A DNA stretch of 64,000 nucleotides from an uncultured Bacteroidaceae bacterium. GTDB taxonomy: Bacteria > Bacteroidota > Bacteroidia > Bacteroidales > Bacteroidaceae. Positions 37,683 to 48,417 of the stretch are shown here, one piece after another. The position numbers were made by a program, and so were the translations under genes. Under the pieces are notes generated by a model. That model was not told where the DNA came from. It made no database searches and saw nothing but the letters and a program-made list of their open reading frames with translations. The stretch covers positions 62,001 to 126,000 of the forward strand of contig CALUIR010000002.1 in the NCBI GenBank assembly GCA_944320785.1, in the 5' to 3' direction. Position 1 is the first letter of the stretch; every line of letters starts with the position of its first letter.

Positions 37683-40600
37683 ATGAGAAAGAATTTTTCA
37701 AGATGGCTTTTCCTGCTGTGTGCCATGCTGGCAACCGCAGCGGCGCAAGCCTACGACATCAATTCATCGGATATCCGTTTCGCCAGCAATTATGATGGGG
37801 CCAATGGAAGTTATGACGTCACCATCCCGATTTATGATGACGGTGGAGCTGATGAAGGTTTGCACAAAAATGGCGCCTCGTATGTCAATGTGAAGGTCGG
37901 TGATAACGAATACACATTGTGCAATATGTATTCGTTCCCCGGAGCGGGCGACCCGCAGCCGGATGGATCTTCCTATTGGGTTGCGATTAAAAAGACGAGC
38001 GATACGGGCATACTGGCCCGTATGGAGGTCAATGGTACGGAAATTACGAGTGAATGGCAGCGTGTGACGGCCAATAAGTCGGGTAGCAAGACATCGGTGA
38101 CCTTGCGTTTTTATGTCGGCGCATCGATTTTGCAGGCATCGGCTACTTATAATGTGTATTTGCGTATTGACAAGAATAACGCGTCTGATTATGATGTATC
38201 CAACAATTCTACTACAATCAATGCCTTGCGTTTCCCGGATCCTGCCGTCAGCGGTCCGACTAATGGGTCTGCCGGTTATCAGGACGTGACGGTATCTGTG
38301 TCCAATTATGATGGCACGCCTTATTTGTATGCCACGGATAATACCAGCAAAGAGCAAACAGGTTCGAAGACCTATCAATATCTTGTAGGGGATGCCGCGC
38401 AGAATAAGACGGTTTATGTGGACTATTCTTTTCCTTATAATCGTACCATCACGAAATCGAAAGGGGTGATTATTGACCAATACCCGCGTGTCACGAGGCT
38501 GACAGCTACTGCCGGGAGCAATGGCGCGACCCAATTGGAATGGGACGTTCCGGCTGCGGATAAGAATGGGAACATCATTGAGGCTGGGAATTTCCTTTTG
38601 GAGAAACAGGTGGAGACTTCTTCCGGTACATGGAGTGACTGGGAGACTGTCAGGACATTGTCCAATGATGAAAGGGCATATTTGGATGCAGAAACCCAGT
38701 TGACCCCTCTGAATATTCAATACCGCATCAGCCGCACTTCTCCGTGGGATGGTTATCGTTATGCGATTGTTAGCATCGACAAGACGGGCATGAAGCATGC
38801 CAAGGTCACGGAATTCACGAATGCGCGCCTGTTGTCGCAACGCCAGGTGGAACTCACGTGGAAATGGGATTATGACAAGGATGCCGACCAAAATATCGTG
38901 TTGACGGACGGTTCCAAGTTCATCCTTACCCGCGAAGTGTCGGAAAACGGCGAGACATTCCTGACGGATGTGACGGAGGAATTGGATTGCCAAGACTTTG
39001 TGGATATGCAGGACGGCACTTGCACGTATCGGACCACCATCACGCAAAGCTGCGTGCTTTACCGTTGGAAAATCCGTTTGGTGCCGGGCAATCCGGGTGA
39101 ATATTACCATGAGGAAGCGGACACATATGTTGCCAAATATCAAATGGCCATGAAAGACGAGAATGGCGAAGTGATGGAGGATGAGTTTGGCAATGTGCGA
39201 TATGAGGACAACACGGACGGCATCAACGATGCCGAGGTGGCCAGCTTGGAATACTTCCGTGCCTCGCATGGCTATTATGGCGACCGTGTGGAACTGGATT
39301 GGAAGTTGGAAGACAATTCCGGTTCATTGGATATCTTCTCTGTGCAACGCCGCGTGTATGGGGAAGAAGACACGGATTTGAACCCGTTTGTGCAAATCGG
39401 GACGGTGGAAGCTTCCGAAGGCATCATTTATTATTCGTTCACCGACGAGAAGGCGGTGCCGGGCACTACCTACGAGTACATGATTGAAGGAAACAAATCG
39501 TGTGCCAACGAAGAGGTGAAGACGCACGATTATGCGTATGGTTTCTCCACCGCCACGGGCAATATCTACGGGCGCATCACGTATGACAGCGAGGGCGGCC
39601 AGGCTGTGAATGGCGCGGAAGTGCGGTTGGAAACCACGGCGAATATCATCGGGAAAAGCTATGGCTTCCATAATGACTATTATCTGGCGCTGAACGATGC
39701 CGCTTTCTCTGACGAGACGGTGGACAGCCTTTCGTTGCAGTTGTTCGTGAAATTCAATGGAACGCCTTCATCGAAGATGTCGTTGCTGAAGAAAGAAGGC
39801 ATGTATGAGGTTTATGCACAGGGCGGCAGGCTGTACTTCGATGCAGGCGGCCAGGTGCTGGAAGCCGGGCGCACAGTGGAAGAACTGACAGCCACGAACA
39901 GCTTTATCCAACTGACGGCGGTATTGTCGCAGGATTCTCTCTTGCTCTATACGGACACCACGTTGCTGGCAGGCACGCCGCGCACGGTCGGCACGTTGCC
40001 GGCATCCGGCAATGCCTTCACCATGGGTGAAAACCTGGAGGGCTATCTGGATGAAGTGCGTGTATGGCACAAGGCGTTGACGAAAGAAGATATCCGCCTG
40101 ACTTGCGACCGTTATTTGGCGGGCGACGAAGAAGGGCTCATCGGTTACTGGAATTTCAATTATGCCACAACGGAAGAATTCTACGACTTTGCACACAAGG
40201 ATTCCGAATTTTACATGAATGATGGTAAAATCCTCAGCATCAGCAATCCGGGCATTTATGTGGAAGATGCTGAACTTTCCGGCGATGCTGGCAATAATCC
40301 TTCGCTGAACCAGTTGAGTTATAAGGACTACACGGACGCGGACGGCTCTTATTATATCACCGGCATCCCGTATATCGGCAACGGGACTTTGTATCAAATC
40401 ATCCCGCGCTTAGGCACGCATGAGTTCACTCCTGCCAAGACGCAGGTGACGCTGAGCGCAGGAAGCGTGAACCACAGTGCCAACTTCGTGGACAACTCTT
40501 CGTTCCCGGTGAGCGGAACCGTCACGTATTTCGGCGGCACCATCCCGGTGCAAGGCGTGTCGTTCTATGTGGACGGCGTGGCTTGCATGGATGCCCAGAA

Positions 40601-43600
40601 GAACATCATCACGAGCGATGCGCAAGGCCACTTCAGCATTTCCGTGCCGGTCGGCACGCATGAGGTGCGGGCTTCGTTGGCCAACCATGAATTCCTGAAT
40701 GAGGGGCGCATCGTGGACTCTTATGGGAACGACATCAATTACCAGGATGACCGCTATTCCACAGTGGAAATCAAGGATATCACCACGGTGCGTTATATCG
40801 GACGTGTGGCGGGCGGCACGATACAGCAGGATTATCCGGTGGGACACTCCCTGTCCACCAACAACTTGGCGGACGGCATTACCGTGCAACTCACCTATGC
40901 CAATGCGGCCTACAAACTGTATGACAGCAACGAGGATTCCGTGGTGACGGTCACGCATTTCCAGCCTTCCAATTGGGCAGCTACCGGGAAACCGGCCAAC
41001 GAAAACGAAGTGAGCTTCCGCAACAACATTGTGACCATCACGCCGAATGCGGAGACCGGCGAGTTCGTGGCCGACCTTCCGCCGTTGGTTTACAATGTGA
41101 AGCTGAACGTGCCGGGCTATGAGAACATCGCGGGCGACAATTCGCAGCTGAGCTTGGAGAATGTGTTTGCCGTGCAAAATGAAGTCCACGAGTATGTGGA
41201 TTCCGTGGAAGTGAAGAACGAGTGGGTAACGACTCAGTATAACGACACGGTGAGGTATAACCATTTGCAACAGTTCATTGCGCGGGTGAAACCGACCATC
41301 GGCGTGGAGCAAATGAACGGACGGGTGCCTTTGCCCTACTTCGGTGCTGAAACGCTTTCTTCAAGCACTACGGAAGACGTCGTGGAAGTGCCGCTTTACA
41401 ACGAGGAAACAGGCTCTTATACTTTGGGCTTACCCTTGTTCAGGCAGGCTGATTCTTACGAGTTGCGGGCTTCCGTATATGAAGAATATGTGTATTATGA
41501 TGCCATGGGCGACCCGGTGGAAGACCGTGAGACGGACAAAGTGCCGAGCCAGGACGCTACGGTCAGCTTCCAGACTACGATGAGCAGTTCCAATGACACG
41601 GAAGCGGTGACAGCAGATTCCACGGGCGTGGCCTTGTGGACTTTCACGGCCACTAAGGTGGATTTGACAACCGCTACGGCCAACATCAATGTGACCGCCA
41701 CGGTGGGTGAGGAAGAAAGTGCCACATCCATCGCATGGACCAGCCCGTTTGATGCGAACAACAGGGTGTTGACAGAAGGCTCGGTGAGCCAAGGCAACAA
41801 TTTCATCACCGCAGGGCCTGACAAACTGCTGGCCGTGTTGCGCGACCCGCCCGGAAGCAATTCCTATTCTTATTTGGAACAAGGCACGACCTTTACGGAA
41901 AGCACCAACTACACAGGAGGAATCATGCAGGATGGTGAGAATGTGATGGAAGTGAATGTAGGTACGGAATTGATTACCTTTACCGGCGTGGGTGCGGGAA
42001 CCATCCAATCTGTGGTGGCCAACAACGCGGCAACGGTCAACATCGACCACTCGGAAGAATGGACGGATTCGCAAACCAAGACTTCGACGACCACCATCAG
42101 TTCTACTTTCTCTACGAGTGATGCGGAAGATTATGTGGGCGCGATGGCCGACTTGTTCATCGGTTACTCTACGAACTTGACGTATGGGCCGTGTGATAAG
42201 ATTGTATTGGTCAGCAAAGACTTGTATGAGGCCAATCCGGATGCCTATACGACGGTTTACCCGGATGCCGTGAGCGAGGATTATGTACTGGCGCAAGCCA
42301 CTGCTTTAGAGGCCGGCACGCAATTCTCCACGATGTTTGCTTATACGCAGTATTACATTGAGAACTATCTGCTGCCGGAGATGGAAAGCCTTCGCAACAG
42401 TTTCTTGCACCAACCGGGCGAGATGAGCGAAGAACGTTTCCAAGCCGAGGCGAACGCCACGGGAGAACCGATTTATGTCTCCAAGCTGGCGGTGGAGGAT
42501 GAGAATTATGCCAAGAGCAACATCGATGAGGTGTTCAAGGACGACCCGTTGTATTACACGAAGGAGGGGAACTCTGTGTTCGACGGACCGAGCTATAAGA
42601 TTTACTTCCCGTCAGACATCGAGGTAAAGAGCGATACCATCAACTATCTGAACCAGTCCATCGACAACTGGATTGCCCGTTTGTCCGACAACGAAAAGGC
42701 AAAAGTAGATGCCATTGAAAGCGGCGAGCCGTTGCAGAACTATTCGGTGCAGGCCGGTTCCACCTTTGAATATTCCAAAGGGTTCTCGAATGTCAGCAAC
42801 ACCACCCATGAGTTTACCTTCATTGTGGGTTCCGGCATCGGCACGGATGTGGAGTTTGCGGCATTGGGTTCAGGAAGCGTCCTCAATATCCTTGAGAAGA
42901 TTGCCACCACGCAAGGCGGCGCGGTAGAGTCAGAAGAAGAAGCCACTACGACCGTAGGTTTCGTATTGGCCGACAGTGGCAATGATTATTTCACAGTGGA
43001 TGTGTATAATGATTTGAGCGGCAATGAGGATGTAGGCTTCGACGATGTGGGCAGCAAAGACCTGGATCTCTCCACCTTCATCTTCTATACCCGTGCGGGT
43101 GCCACCAGTTGCCCGTATGAAGACGAGGAGGTGACGAAGTGGTACGATCCGGGTAAACATGTGCTGAGCGAGAAGACCATGCAAATCGAGGTGCCGGAGA
43201 TTGCGGTGGAGAATGCCTTCATTGAGAATGTGCCTTCAGGCGAACCAGCTTATGTGACGCTCTATTTGCGCAACAACTCGGCCATTAACCAAGATGGTTG
43301 GTTCAACCTGATTATAGACGACCAGGCCAACCCCAATGGCGCCGAACTGATTATGGACGGTGCCCCCATCGGCAACGGGAGAACCATTCTTGTCCCGGCA
43401 GGCGAGACGTTGACCAAGACGTTGGCAGTCAGGAAGGGACGGGAGATGAATTACGACAACCTGCAACTGGTATTGGCATCGCAATGCCAAGGCGACCCGA
43501 CGGGCAACTTCCCGGCCATTGCCGACACGGTGACGTTCAGCGTGCATTTCACGCCGAGTTGTTCCGACGTAAGGTTGGCTTCTCCTGCCGATGGCTGGAC

Positions 43601-46600
43601 GTACAACACGGAACTGCCTGTGGAAATCAATGCGAACGATACGGTGCATTACATGAATGTGGAAATTACGGACTTCAATGTCAATTACGACAATTTCAAG
43701 TCCATTCGTCTGATGTACAAGCCCAGCAGCGATTCGGAAGACAACTGGGTGACGTTGATGAATTATTTCGCAGAGCAGGAATACTATGACGAGGCGGTGG
43801 AAAACGGCCTGAACGCAGAGATGATCAGCGCAGACGACCAAGGCACCATCATTTATAAATGGTATCTGGATGACATGCCTGACCAGTCTTACGATTTGTG
43901 TGCCGTTTCTGTCTGCGATATTAATAATGTGGAAGTGGAAAGCTTCTCTGAGATACATACCGGGGTGAAAGACATGTACCGTCCGCGCCTGTTCGGTTCG
44001 CCGCAACCGGCCAACGGCATTCTGACCATTGAAGACGAGGCGATGATTACGTTCAACGAAAGCATTGCCGCCGGTTACCTCACGGAAAACAACTTTGAAG
44101 TGACGGGCATCAAGAACGGGACGGAGACAGACCATTCCGTGGCTGTTGAAGTGGATGGCAACGATACTTTCGTGAGTGAGCTGAACCGCAGCTTCCGTGC
44201 CAAGGACATTACTTTCGAGGCATGGGTGAAATTGCCGGAAGATCAGGATGCCACGTTCTTCGAGCATGCGGCGGAAGGCGACACGTTGCGCTTCGGCATC
44301 ACGGCACAACGTCAGTTGCGTGCTGTGGTCAACGGGGAAACTTATACCAGCAACGTGATTACGGAACAGAACTTCCTGGACAATTGGATTCATGTAGCCA
44401 TGGTATTGGACCAGAACGAGGATGGCATCTCTGCCGGCGCATTGACGCTCTATTGCAACTATGTGGCTTATTTGGAAGTGGACGATGTGCCTGCTTATAC
44501 CAGGACTTCTACTTACACATTGGCTCGTGGGCTGAAAGGGCAGATTCATAACATCCGCATCTGGACGGCAGCCCGCACTTCGGGACAGATACAGACACAG
44601 AGCAACGAACGGTTGAGCGGCAACGAAGAAAACCTGTTGTCGTATTATCCGATGGATGAGGCTCGCGGCACGGTTTTGGAAGACAAGGCCAGAGGCTTGA
44701 ATTTGGCCATGACGGGCGGCACATGGATCTTGCCGGAAGGCAGAAGCTTGGTGCTGAACGGAACCAGTTCTTACCTGAAGCTCAATTCGGGAAGTTCCGT
44801 GGCACTCGACTTGGACAATGACTACACCATGGAATTGTGGTTCAAAGGCGATGCGTCCAACAGCAATGCCACTTTGCTTGCCAGCGGCAAAGCAGACGGC
44901 ACAGACTGGGGCGGCTCTGAGAACTTGTTCTTCTTAGGATTTGAAAACGGCATCCTCACTTACCGTACGAACGGGCAAGTGCTGGCAGGCGGCGGCGACT
45001 ACTTGGATGACAATTGGCACCATGTAGCGGTGGCTGTGAACCGCATGACCGATCGTGCGCAACTTTATGTGGATGGCGCATTGGTGGTTTACGCTCCGGC
45101 CACGGGCTATGGAAGGATTGCTTCGGCTTACGTTTATGCGGGTGTCACCCCGATAGCCGTGAACAGCCTGACCAATACTTACGTGGGTTATTTCAACGGA
45201 AGCTTGGACGATATCCGTTTCTGGGGCTTGTACAAGAATGAAAATTCCGTGAAGGCAGGCATGTCGAACCGCTTGGACGGAACGGAAATGGGATTGCTTT
45301 CCTACTATCCGTTTGAAAAGCATGTCATCTACAGCGGCATTCCTGAGGTGCAGTTCTCGTTGGCCGATGACAAGGTTCCTGCTTCGACGGCTTCGCCGAA
45401 CGCCGATGCCATTGCGGTAATTGGGGAAATGGAATTTGCTTCCATCACGACATCCAACCGTGTGACGGTGGAAGATGCCTTCATGACTTCGGCCATTGCG
45501 CCGGTGAAAGACAAGGGCGGCGTAGTGGACTTGCTGTTCGACTTCGTGGTGAACGATGATGCGCTCATCATCACTTTGAAGGAAGATGCGGCGAAGATCG
45601 AAAAGACCACCGTGACCTTCACCGTGTCTGAGGTGCGCGACCTGAACGGCAACACCATTGCTTCGCCGATTACGTGGACGGCTTACATCGATCGCAACCA
45701 GTTGAAGTGGGGTGAGGATGAAATCAATTTGGTGAAAGACGTGAACGAACCGTTGACCTTCACGATGGAAGCGGTCAACAAGGGCGGCTACACGGAGGAT
45801 TACACCATCTCCAACTATCCGACGTGGATGGCCGTAGAGCCGTCGAGCGGCACATTGACGGCCACTGCTTCGGAAGAAATCGAGTTTACGGTGGACGAAA
45901 GCCTGAACATCGGCACTTACAACGAAGTGGTTTACCTGACAAACGATGAGGGCGTATCCGAACCGTTGAGCATCACGCTGAAGGTGAACGGCATCCAACC
46001 GGATTGGAGCGTGAACCCGGCTGACTATAAGTACAGCATGAACGTTTACGGCATGATGAAGATTGACGGCCTGTATTCCAATGACACGGAAGACATTCTG
46101 GCTGCGTTCGAGGACAACGAATGCGTGGGTGTCGCCACCAACGAGTACATCCGGGTGAACGACACGTATTATGCACTGCTGACCGTTTACAGCAATACCG
46201 GCTCGCATGATAACTTGAACTTCAAGATGTGGGATGCTTCCACGGGAACCATCTATATCGCATCGCCGGAATACCCGATTAGCTTCGAGGCCGACAAGAT
46301 TATCGGCACGCCGGTTGACCCGGTTGAGTTCACGAACCTCGATGTGGTGCAACTGGATATTGCCTTGAACGACGGCTGGACCTGGACTTCGTTCAACGTC
46401 AGCAACGAATCGATGGCTGACCTGTCTGCAGTGCTTCGCTACAACCAATGGGCTACCGGCGATGAGGTGAAGCGCGAGGACGGCGGTGTGGCCACTTACG
46501 GGACGACCATCGGATGGCAAGGCGACCTGACTTCGTTCGACAACGAAGGCATGTTCCTGATACATTCTTCGTATGCACAGACGTTGAGTGTGATTGGCGA

Positions 46601-47528
46601 ACCGGTGGATGTGGCATCTCATGTCCTGAACATCCGCAGCGTGAATGACAACGGCGTGGCCATCTGGAACTATATTCCTTACTTGGCGCAAGTGAACCTG
46701 ACGCTGAACGAAGCGTTAGCCGGTTACGAAGCATTGGAAGGCGATGTCATCAAGAGCCAGAGCGGCTTCGCGATGTACAACGGCAACTTGGGCTGGATTG
46801 GCAGCCTGACGTACATGCAGCCGGGACAAGGCTACATGTTGCAACGGGTAGGCACGACCAGCGCCACTTTGCAGTATCCTTCTTCGATGACGCAAGGCAA
46901 CCGCGTGGCGCCGGTTACCCGCTCTGCCGGTGCGGAAACAGAGATGGCCGACTTGGGTTATGCCAACACGAACTACTCGCGCACCATGTCTATCATCGCT
47001 ACGGTGGAAGGCGTGGATGTGCAGGAAGGCGACCTGCTGAAGGTTTATGTGGACGGTGAACTCCGTGGCGAATCGCCGATGATTTGCAATGGCGTGAACG
47101 ATGAACCGTTGTTCTTCCTTTCCATCTCCGGCGACCGGGAAGAAAGTGTGGATGTGACGGTGGAAAGAGACGGTGAAGTGGTGGCTTCGGCTGCCGGCGC
47201 TGCTACCTTCCAATCCGACAAGGTGGAAGGCTCGTACAGCAATCCGAAGGTCATTCGTTTCATGGATGACAACACGACCGTTTATCCGTCGCCGTTCACC
47301 GATGAACTGTACATCCAGAAGCAGGTGGACGAGGATGCGGAAGTCCATGTGACGATTACCGACACGAAGGGTGCCGTCATCGCCTTGTTCGAGGACTGCA
47401 ACGACCATGGCAGGGTGGACATCCACTGGACGACGGGTGCGGCAGCCTGCACGCCGGGTGTGTATGTGGTCAATATCCACGTAAACGGCGAGAACCATCA
47501 TTATAAAGTAACCAAAATCAAATATTAA
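37683..47528 (+). CDS. 3281-aa multidomain surface protein, LamG/BACON/T9SS
   Basis: A signal peptide (ending TAAAQA) starts a mosaic. FnIII-like strands lie at about residues 255-450; a carboxypeptidase-regulatory-like domain at about 625; LamG/ConA-like domain 1 at about 655-830 (YLDEVRVWHKAL); a second regulatory-like domain at about 937-1010; LamG 2 at about 2160-2335 (QIHNIRIWTAA) and LamG 3 at about 2350-2545 (SLDDIRFWGLY); a BACON-like Ig domain at about 2686-2776 (YPTWMAVEPSSGTL); a LAAFEDNECVGVA domain; two GW-x-SFNV-type repeats; and a C-terminal T9SS type A sorting domain (about 3200-3281, VYPSPFTDELYI). It is likely displayed on the surface. It lies 27 nt after the 1533-aa gene. 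The ligand is unknown. Confidence 0.85.
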   Translation: MRKNFSRWLFLLCAMLATAAAQAYDINSSDIRFASNYDGANGSYDVTIPIYDDGGADEGLHKNGASYVNVKVGDNEYTLCNMYSFPGAGDPQPDGSSYWVAIKKTSDTGILARMEVNGTEITSEWQRVTANKSGSKTSVTLRFYVGASILQASATYNVYLRIDKNNASDYDVSNNSTTINALRFPDPAVSGPTNGSAGYQDVTVSVSNYDGTPYLYATDNTSKEQTGSKTYQYLVGDAAQNKTVYVDYSFPYNRTITKSKGVIIDQYPRVTRLTATAGSNGATQLEWDVPAADKNGNIIEAGNFLLEKQVETSSGTWSDWETVRTLSNDERAYLDAETQLTPLNIQYRISRTSPWDGYRYAIVSIDKTGMKHAKVTEFTNARLLSQRQVELTWKWDYDKDADQNIVLTDGSKFILTREVSENGETFLTDVTEELDCQDFVDMQDGTCTYRTTITQSCVLYRWKIRLVPGNPGEYYHEEADTYVAKYQMAMKDENGEVMEDEFGNVRYEDNTDGINDAEVASLEYFRASHGYYGDRVELDWKLEDNSGSLDIFSVQRRVYGEEDTDLNPFVQIGTVEASEGIIYYSFTDEKAVPGTTYEYMIEGNKSCANEEVKTHDYAYGFSTATGNIYGRITYDSEGGQAVNGAEVRLETTANIIGKSYGFHNDYYLALNDAAFSDETVDSLSLQLFVKFNGTPSSKMSLLKKEGMYEVYAQGGRLYFDAGGQVLEAGRTVEELTATNSFIQLTAVLSQDSLLLYTDTTLLAGTPRTVGTLPASGNAFTMGENLEGYLDEVRVWHKALTKEDIRLTCDRYLAGDEEGLIGYWNFNYATTEEFYDFAHKDSEFYMNDGKILSISNPGIYVEDAELSGDAGNNPSLNQLSYKDYTDADGSYYITGIPYIGNGTLYQIIPRLGTHEFTPAKTQVTLSAGSVNHSANFVDNSSFPVSGTVTYFGGTIPVQGVSFYVDGVACMDAQKNIITSDAQGHFSISVPVGTHEVRASLANHEFLNEGRIVDSYGNDINYQDDRYSTVEIKDITTVRYIGRVAGGTIQQDYPVGHSLSTNNLADGITVQLTYANAAYKLYDSNEDSVVTVTHFQPSNWAATGKPANENEVSFRNNIVTITPNAETGEFVADLPPLVYNVKLNVPGYENIAGDNSQLSLENVFAVQNEVHEYVDSVEVKNEWVTTQYNDTVRYNHLQQFIARVKPTIGVEQMNGRVPLPYFGAETLSSSTTEDVVEVPLYNEETGSYTLGLPLFRQADSYELRASVYEEYVYYDAMGDPVEDRETDKVPSQDATVSFQTTMSSSNDTEAVTADSTGVALWTFTATKVDLTTATANINVTATVGEEESATSIAWTSPFDANNRVLTEGSVSQGNNFITAGPDKLLAVLRDPPGSNSYSYLEQGTTFTESTNYTGGIMQDGENVMEVNVGTELITFTGVGAGTIQSVVANNAATVNIDHSEEWTDSQTKTSTTTISSTFSTSDAEDYVGAMADLFIGYSTNLTYGPCDKIVLVSKDLYEANPDAYTTVYPDAVSEDYVLAQATALEAGTQFSTMFAYTQYYIENYLLPEMESLRNSFLHQPGEMSEERFQAEANATGEPIYVSKLAVEDENYAKSNIDEVFKDDPLYYTKEGNSVFDGPSYKIYFPSDIEVKSDTINYLNQSIDNWIARLSDNEKAKVDAIESGEPLQNYSVQAGSTFEYSKGFSNVSNTTHEFTFIVGSGIGTDVEFAALGSGSVLNILEKIATTQGGAVESEEEATTTVGFVLADSGNDYFTVDVYNDLSGNEDVGFDDVGSKDLDLSTFIFYTRAGATSCPYEDEEVTKWYDPGKHVLSEKTMQIEVPEIAVENAFIENVPSGEPAYVTLYLRNNSAINQDGWFNLIIDDQANPNGAELIMDGAPIGNGRTILVPAGETLTKTLAVRKGREMNYDNLQLVLASQCQGDPTGNFPAIADTVTFSVHFTPSCSDVRLASPADGWTYNTELPVEINANDTVHYMNVEITDFNVNYDNFKSIRLMYKPSSDSEDNWVTLMNYFAEQEYYDEAVENGLNAEMISADDQGTIIYKWYLDDMPDQSYDLCAVSVCDINNVEVESFSEIHTGVKDMYRPRLFGSPQPANGILTIEDEAMITFNESIAAGYLTENNFEVTGIKNGTETDHSVAVEVDGNDTFVSELNRSFRAKDITFEAWVKLPEDQDATFFEHAAEGDTLRFGITAQRQLRAVVNGETYTSNVITEQNFLDNWIHVAMVLDQNEDGISAGALTLYCNYVAYLEVDDVPAYTRTSTYTLARGLKGQIHNIRIWTAARTSGQIQTQSNERLSGNEENLLSYYPMDEARGTVLEDKARGLNLAMTGGTWILPEGRSLVLNGTSSYLKLNSGSSVALDLDNDYTMELWFKGDASNSNATLLASGKADGTDWGGSENLFFLGFENGILTYRTNGQVLAGGGDYLDDNWHHVAVAVNRMTDRAQLYVDGALVVYAPATGYGRIASAYVYAGVTPIAVNSLTNTYVGYFNGSLDDIRFWGLYKNENSVKAGMSNRLDGTEMGLLSYYPFEKHVIYSGIPEVQFSLADDKVPASTASPNADAIAVIGEMEFASITTSNRVTVEDAFMTSAIAPVKDKGGVVDLLFDFVVNDDALIITLKEDAAKIEKTTVTFTVSEVRDLNGNTIASPITWTAYIDRNQLKWGEDEINLVKDVNEPLTFTMEAVNKGGYTEDYTISNYPTWMAVEPSSGTLTATASEEIEFTVDESLNIGTYNEVVYLTNDEGVSEPLSITLKVNGIQPDWSVNPADYKYSMNVYGMMKIDGLYSNDTEDILAAFEDNECVGVATNEYIRVNDTYYALLTVYSNTGSHDNLNFKMWDASTGTIYIASPEYPISFEADKIIGTPVDPVEFTNLDVVQLDIALNDGWTWTSFNVSNESMADLSAVLRYNQWATGDEVKREDGGVATYGTTIGWQGDLTSFDNEGMFLIHSSYAQTLSVIGEPVDVASHVLNIRSVNDNGVAIWNYIPYLAQVNLTLNEALAGYEALEGDVIKSQSGFAMYNGNLGWIGSLTYMQPGQGYMLQRVGTTSATLQYPSSMTQGNRVAPVTRSAGAETEMADLGYANTNYSRTMSIIATVEGVDVQEGDLLKVYVDGELRGESPMICNGVNDEPLFFLSISGDREESVDVTVERDGEVVASAAGAATFQSDKVEGSYSNPKVIRFMDDNTTVYPSPFTDELYIQKQVDEDAEVHVTITDTKGAVIALFEDCNDHGRVDIHWTTGAAACTPGVYVVNIHVNGENHHYKVTKIKY

Positions 47529-47534
47529 ACGGAC

Positions 47535-48416
47535 ATGAAGTTGATAAAAGCAAAATATCTGTTTTCCGGGCTTGCCGCTCTCTTGCTGGCGGCAGCCTGC
47601 ACGGAAGAAGACTGGACGGTGGGTTTCAGCGGGGAAATGGAGAACCCGCAATGGGAAAGGGTGGAGGCGCAGCCTGCCGCCCGCCCCACCACTTGGGTGA
47701 AACCCGATATGAACATCTACTCGGCCAGCATGACGGCTGTCATCCGTATGTCGGACTACATCTATCCTTCCATTGGCGACAATGATTTGCTGGCCGCATT
47801 CATCGGGACGGAATGCCGGGGCGTCGGGCAGCAAATCAAGGATGCTGCCGGGGAAACGGTTTACTTGGTTCAGGTGAAGGGCGACCCCAGCGAGACGGGC
47901 CAGGTGACATTCCGTTACTACTGCGATGCCCTCAAGGAACTGTTCCATACGAGTGATGCCGTGTCGTTTGAGTCGGACGCGCAGTTGGGCAATGTGGAAA
48001 CGCCGCAAGTGCTGACATGGAATTCGGAAAGCGAGCTTCCTTATTACATGGATTTTGACGTAAGCGTGGATTTGAGCGCGTTCGGGCAAGGGGAGGTTTC
48101 GGCTGTTGACCAAGTGGCTGCCTTTGTGGGTGAGGAATGCCGGGGCGTGGCTTCGGCAGCCGATGAAGAAGGGAGCTATGTGTTCCGTCTCCGTGCCTGG
48201 GCAAGGACGGCCGATGAATCGTTCACGTTGAAGTATTATTCCTCAGAATTGGAGAACGTGTACGTGTATGGCACGCAATACCCCTTGGCGCATGCCGGCA
48301 AGGAAGAAGTGGCGATGGCTTTGGACACGCAAGGCAACATGGGCGCCTTGCCGGTGGCAAGCGGCACGTTGGATGAGTCAATGAACGTAGTTGGTAACAA
48401 ACAGAAAGAGGAGTGA
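47535..48416 (+). CDS. Lipoprotein with two ECRGV domains
   Basis: 293 residues with a good lipobox (LLAAAC, Cys22), so it should be lipidated. The body holds two related domains: DNDLLAAFIGTECRGVGQQ (about residues 78-96) and VDQVAAFVGEECRGVASAA (about 193-211), each followed by strands ending in a G-x-x-YP/DAQLG-type motif. The same pattern occurs in the preceding 3281-aa protein, which suggests that they bind alike or each other. It starts 6 nt after the giant gene's stop, so translation is probably coupled. No enzyme motif is seen. Confidence 0.8.
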   Translation: MKLIKAKYLFSGLAALLLAAACTEEDWTVGFSGEMENPQWERVEAQPAARPTTWVKPDMNIYSASMTAVIRMSDYIYPSIGDNDLLAAFIGTECRGVGQQIKDAAGETVYLVQVKGDPSETGQVTFRYYCDALKELFHTSDAVSFESDAQLGNVETPQVLTWNSESELPYYMDFDVSVDLSAFGQGEVSAVDQVAAFVGEECRGVASAADEEGSYVFRLRAWARTADESFTLKYYSSELENVYVYGTQYPLAHAGKEEVAMALDTQGNMGALPVASGTLDESMNVVGNKQKEE

Positions 48417-48417
48417 C

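Noticed and set aside
44934..46691. 585-codon open frame opposite the 3281-aa gene
   Set aside because: Antisense shadow of a GC-rich codon pattern; no motif.
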